Made by a program: the position numbers and the translations under genes. A stretch of 8,024 nt of DNA, from assembly GCA_913056285.1 (NCBI GenBank), contig CAJXNE010000094.1, positions 1 to 8,024 of the forward strand, written 5' to 3'. Below are positions 7,022-8,024 of the stretch, piece after piece; position 1 is the first letter of the stretch, and each line of letters opens with the position of its first letter. The notes beneath the pieces were generated by a model, which saw only the letters and a list, made by a program, of their open reading frames with translations, was not told where the DNA came from and ran no database searches. The DNA comes from an uncultured Zetaproteobacteria bacterium (GTDB lineage: Bacteria; Pseudomonadota; Zetaproteobacteria; Mariprofundales; Mariprofundaceae).

Positions 7022-7160
7022 CCTGCTTGTTGGTAACAGATAGACCTGTCCGGTTTTAGAAACACATAGCCTATCCGGATTGAATCTGTATCATTTCACA
7101 GCCTTCAGTCCTGGCAATGGGATTTCTGGTTTACTTGCCTGATGCTGAATACCCTGCCAT

Positions 7161-7537
7161 CTATGGAATGGGAATGAAATGCACGCCCGGCAGTCCTTTA
7201 AGATCAGCATCGGAGCTGTATAGCTCGGCATCGAATCGTTGGGCTGTGGCATAGATGATGGCATCGGTCATGGCTAAGCCGTGCTCCAGTGCAATATCGG
7301 CAGCTTCAAGCGCCAGCACATCAGTCAAGTCGACAACTTTAGATTGCTGCATGCGTAGCCACATTCCATCGCCACGGACTCCCCAATATCACGTTTCAGC
7401 ACTTTGCTTACTTCATAAAGTACAATGGTAGGAACCAGAGTTTCAGTTACAACTTCTTGCAGGATATTGCGATATGTATCTGCCAGCGCCGTATTTTTGA
7501 ACAGGTGTAGCCAGCCACAAGAATCTACCAGCTTCAT
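7161..7537 (-). pseudogene. PIN-domain toxin (VapC-like), frameshifted
   Basis: VapC toxins are PIN-domain ribonucleases that cut tRNA or rRNA when not bound by their antitoxin. Frame one (from ATG 7537) gives MKLVDSCGWL and VPTIVLYEVSKVLKRDIGESVAME. The protein then continues in another frame with MQQSKVVDLT, MTDAIIYATA and SSDADLKGLPGV to a stop at 7161. Both halves match one continuous family. The expected acidic residues are all present (D5 and E42 in the first part; the Asp of MTDAII and those of SSDAD in the second). One base is missing between about 7376 and 7352, where the GESVAME motif runs out and MQQSKVV begins. Restoring it would give about 125 residues, normal for the family. I see no slippery heptamer, so it is a real mutation or a sequencing error. 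The ATG overlaps the antitoxin stop (ATGA), as is typical for vapBC pairs. Confidence 0.8.
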
Positions 7538-7746
7538 AACATGCGATCCTTCTTCTCACGAAAGCCTTCGATGCATGCGCCTTGCGCAATGCCCTGAAGT
7601 TCATCCAATGATTTCAGGGGAACAAGGTATGCGATCCCACCTTTTTCCATCACGCCAATCTCTTGCCCGGGTCGGATTTTCAACCGACGCCGAACATCTT
7701 TAGGGATGACAATCTGGTATTTCGATGAAACCTTCACATTGCTCAT
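7534..7746 (-). CDS. AbrB/MazE-fold antitoxin (VapB-like)
   Basis: The 70-residue protein has a swapped-hairpin AbrB DNA-binding fold signature at its start (VKVSSKYQIVIPKDVRRRLKI, given here as residues 4-24), followed by PGQEIGVMEKGGIAYLVPL. Its basic C-terminal tail (FREKKDRML) is the part that usually wraps the PIN toxin. VapB antitoxins neutralise the toxin and repress their own operon. The start at 7746 is chosen because GAGG lies 6 nt upstream; an ATG at 7758 would include this ribosome binding site. The stop overlaps the toxin start by 4 nt (ATGA), indicating translational coupling. It appears intact although its toxin is frameshifted, so it may now be an orphan regulator. It could equally be named as a generic AbrB-family protein, but the PIN partner makes VapB the better reading. 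Confidence 0.85.
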   Translation of the reverse strand: MSNVKVSSKYQIVIPKDVRRRLKIRPGQEIGVMEKGGIAYLVPLKSLDELQGIAQGACIEGFREKKDRML

Positions 7747-7774
7747 ACAACACCTCAATAATACTTTCTGTTGA

Positions 7775-7806
7775 ACAAATTAGACATTTGTAGAACGATA
7801 ACTCAA
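7775..7806 (-). promoter_or_regulatory. Putative vapBC promoter with palindromic operator
   Basis: A perfect 6-bp inverted repeat, ACAAAT and ATTTGT with a 5-nt spacer, spans 7775-7791. It lies 28 nt before the antitoxin start, a usual position for a VapB binding site. A weak promoter (TTGAGT at 7806-7801, 18-bp spacer, TAATTT at 7782-7777) would have its -10 box inside the palindrome. The palindrome is directly visible; the promoter boxes are a poor match and remain tentative. Confidence 0.4.
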
Positions 7807-8024
7807 GTCATACCCGGTACGCACGCTTTTACGATTCAAGCGTTCAGACAATATCAAAATACGAAAGCCTGACACTGGCGTAGTTTTCCGCATTCGTCAG
7901 AAGGGCTGGAGTGAAGCAGCCGCGATAGGCAGCGAAGGGTTTGTCTATCAGATCAAGCGAGATATGGGAGTGGAGGCTGTCGGCAGGAGAGGCAAGACTG
8001 GCTCAGGAATTCACATGTTACGGG
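7802..8024 (+). pseudogene. C-terminal remnant of a REP-associated (Y1/IS200-like) transposase, partial
   Basis: The plus-strand frame after the TAA at 7799-7801 is open for 74 codons to the window edge. It has no start codon until an internal ATG at about 7965. The segment GWSEAAAIGSEGFVYQIK, continuing through DMGVEAVGRR to HMLR, resembles the C-terminal tail of REP-associated tyrosine transposases (pattern AxGSxxFVxxIKxxLGIxAxGR ... ELRE). The catalytic HUH and tyrosine motifs of the N-terminal domain are absent from the window. I read it as a decayed fragment; the first 30 or so codons may not belong to it. The family call comes from remembered pattern only. Confidence 0.45.

Noticed and set aside
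7000..7120. Minus-strand open frame containing IRIGYVFLKPDRS, reminiscent of a resolvase N-terminus
   Set aside because: Only about 38 codons without a start, the match is limited to a few residues, and it overlaps the fic promoter region.
7352..7376. Programmed -1 frameshifting in vapC
   Set aside because: The direction of the shift would fit, but there is no X-XXY-YYZ slippery heptamer in the overlap, and frameshifting is not known for this family.

Overview
The window is a stretch of proteobacterial-type chromosome in which a compact housekeeping cluster (left two thirds) meets an accessory region (right third). Every gene that looks intact is read on the minus strand, so transcription runs from right to left. 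The only plus-strand coding trace is a remnant at the right edge. A ribF-ileS pair is a classic proteobacterial arrangement. Here ileS is followed by nadC and birA rather than lspA, so I would not name a genus; a member of a less sampled proteobacterial class is possible, but that is inference.

Housekeeping part, in transcription order: ribF (FMN/FAD synthesis, 5345-4398), ileS (isoleucyl-tRNA synthetase, 4081-1301), nadC (NAD synthesis, 1287-430) and birA (biotin ligase, 443 to beyond the left edge). The ileS-nadC gap is 13 nt and nadC-birA overlap, so these behave as one operon supplying flavin, NAD and biotin attachment plus a tRNA synthetase. The ribF-ileS junction is interrupted by a roughly 350-bp insert (about 4083-4432). 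It has imperfect terminal inverted repeats, each made of three 10-nt units of the type GACGCAGATG, and carries a 5'-truncated GxxExxY-family gene. The insert has supplied the last nine codons and the stop codon of ribF, and it ends only a few bases before the ileS start.

Accessory part: 22 nt upstream of ribF lies an intact 518-residue Fic protein. It has an AbiEi-antitoxin-like N-terminal region, a complete Fic active-site motif and an upstream inhibitory SxxxEG motif. It is preceded by a near-consensus sigma-70 promoter (TTGACG, 17-bp spacer, TATAAT) embedded in a 24-nt periodic array of ATAAGCGAA-type boxes, which looks like a multi-site operator for self-regulation. Further right is a vapBC toxin-antitoxin pair: the antitoxin is intact and has a palindrome upstream, but the PIN toxin is split by a one-base frameshift. 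The window ends in a start-less open frame resembling the C-terminus of a REP-associated (Y1/IS200-like) transposase.

The main points of interest are the Fic/iteron-promoter module placed directly ahead of a cofactor operon, and the small TIR-bounded GxxExxY element that has rewritten the 3' end of ribF. No RNA genes, CRISPR arrays or replication origins were seen.
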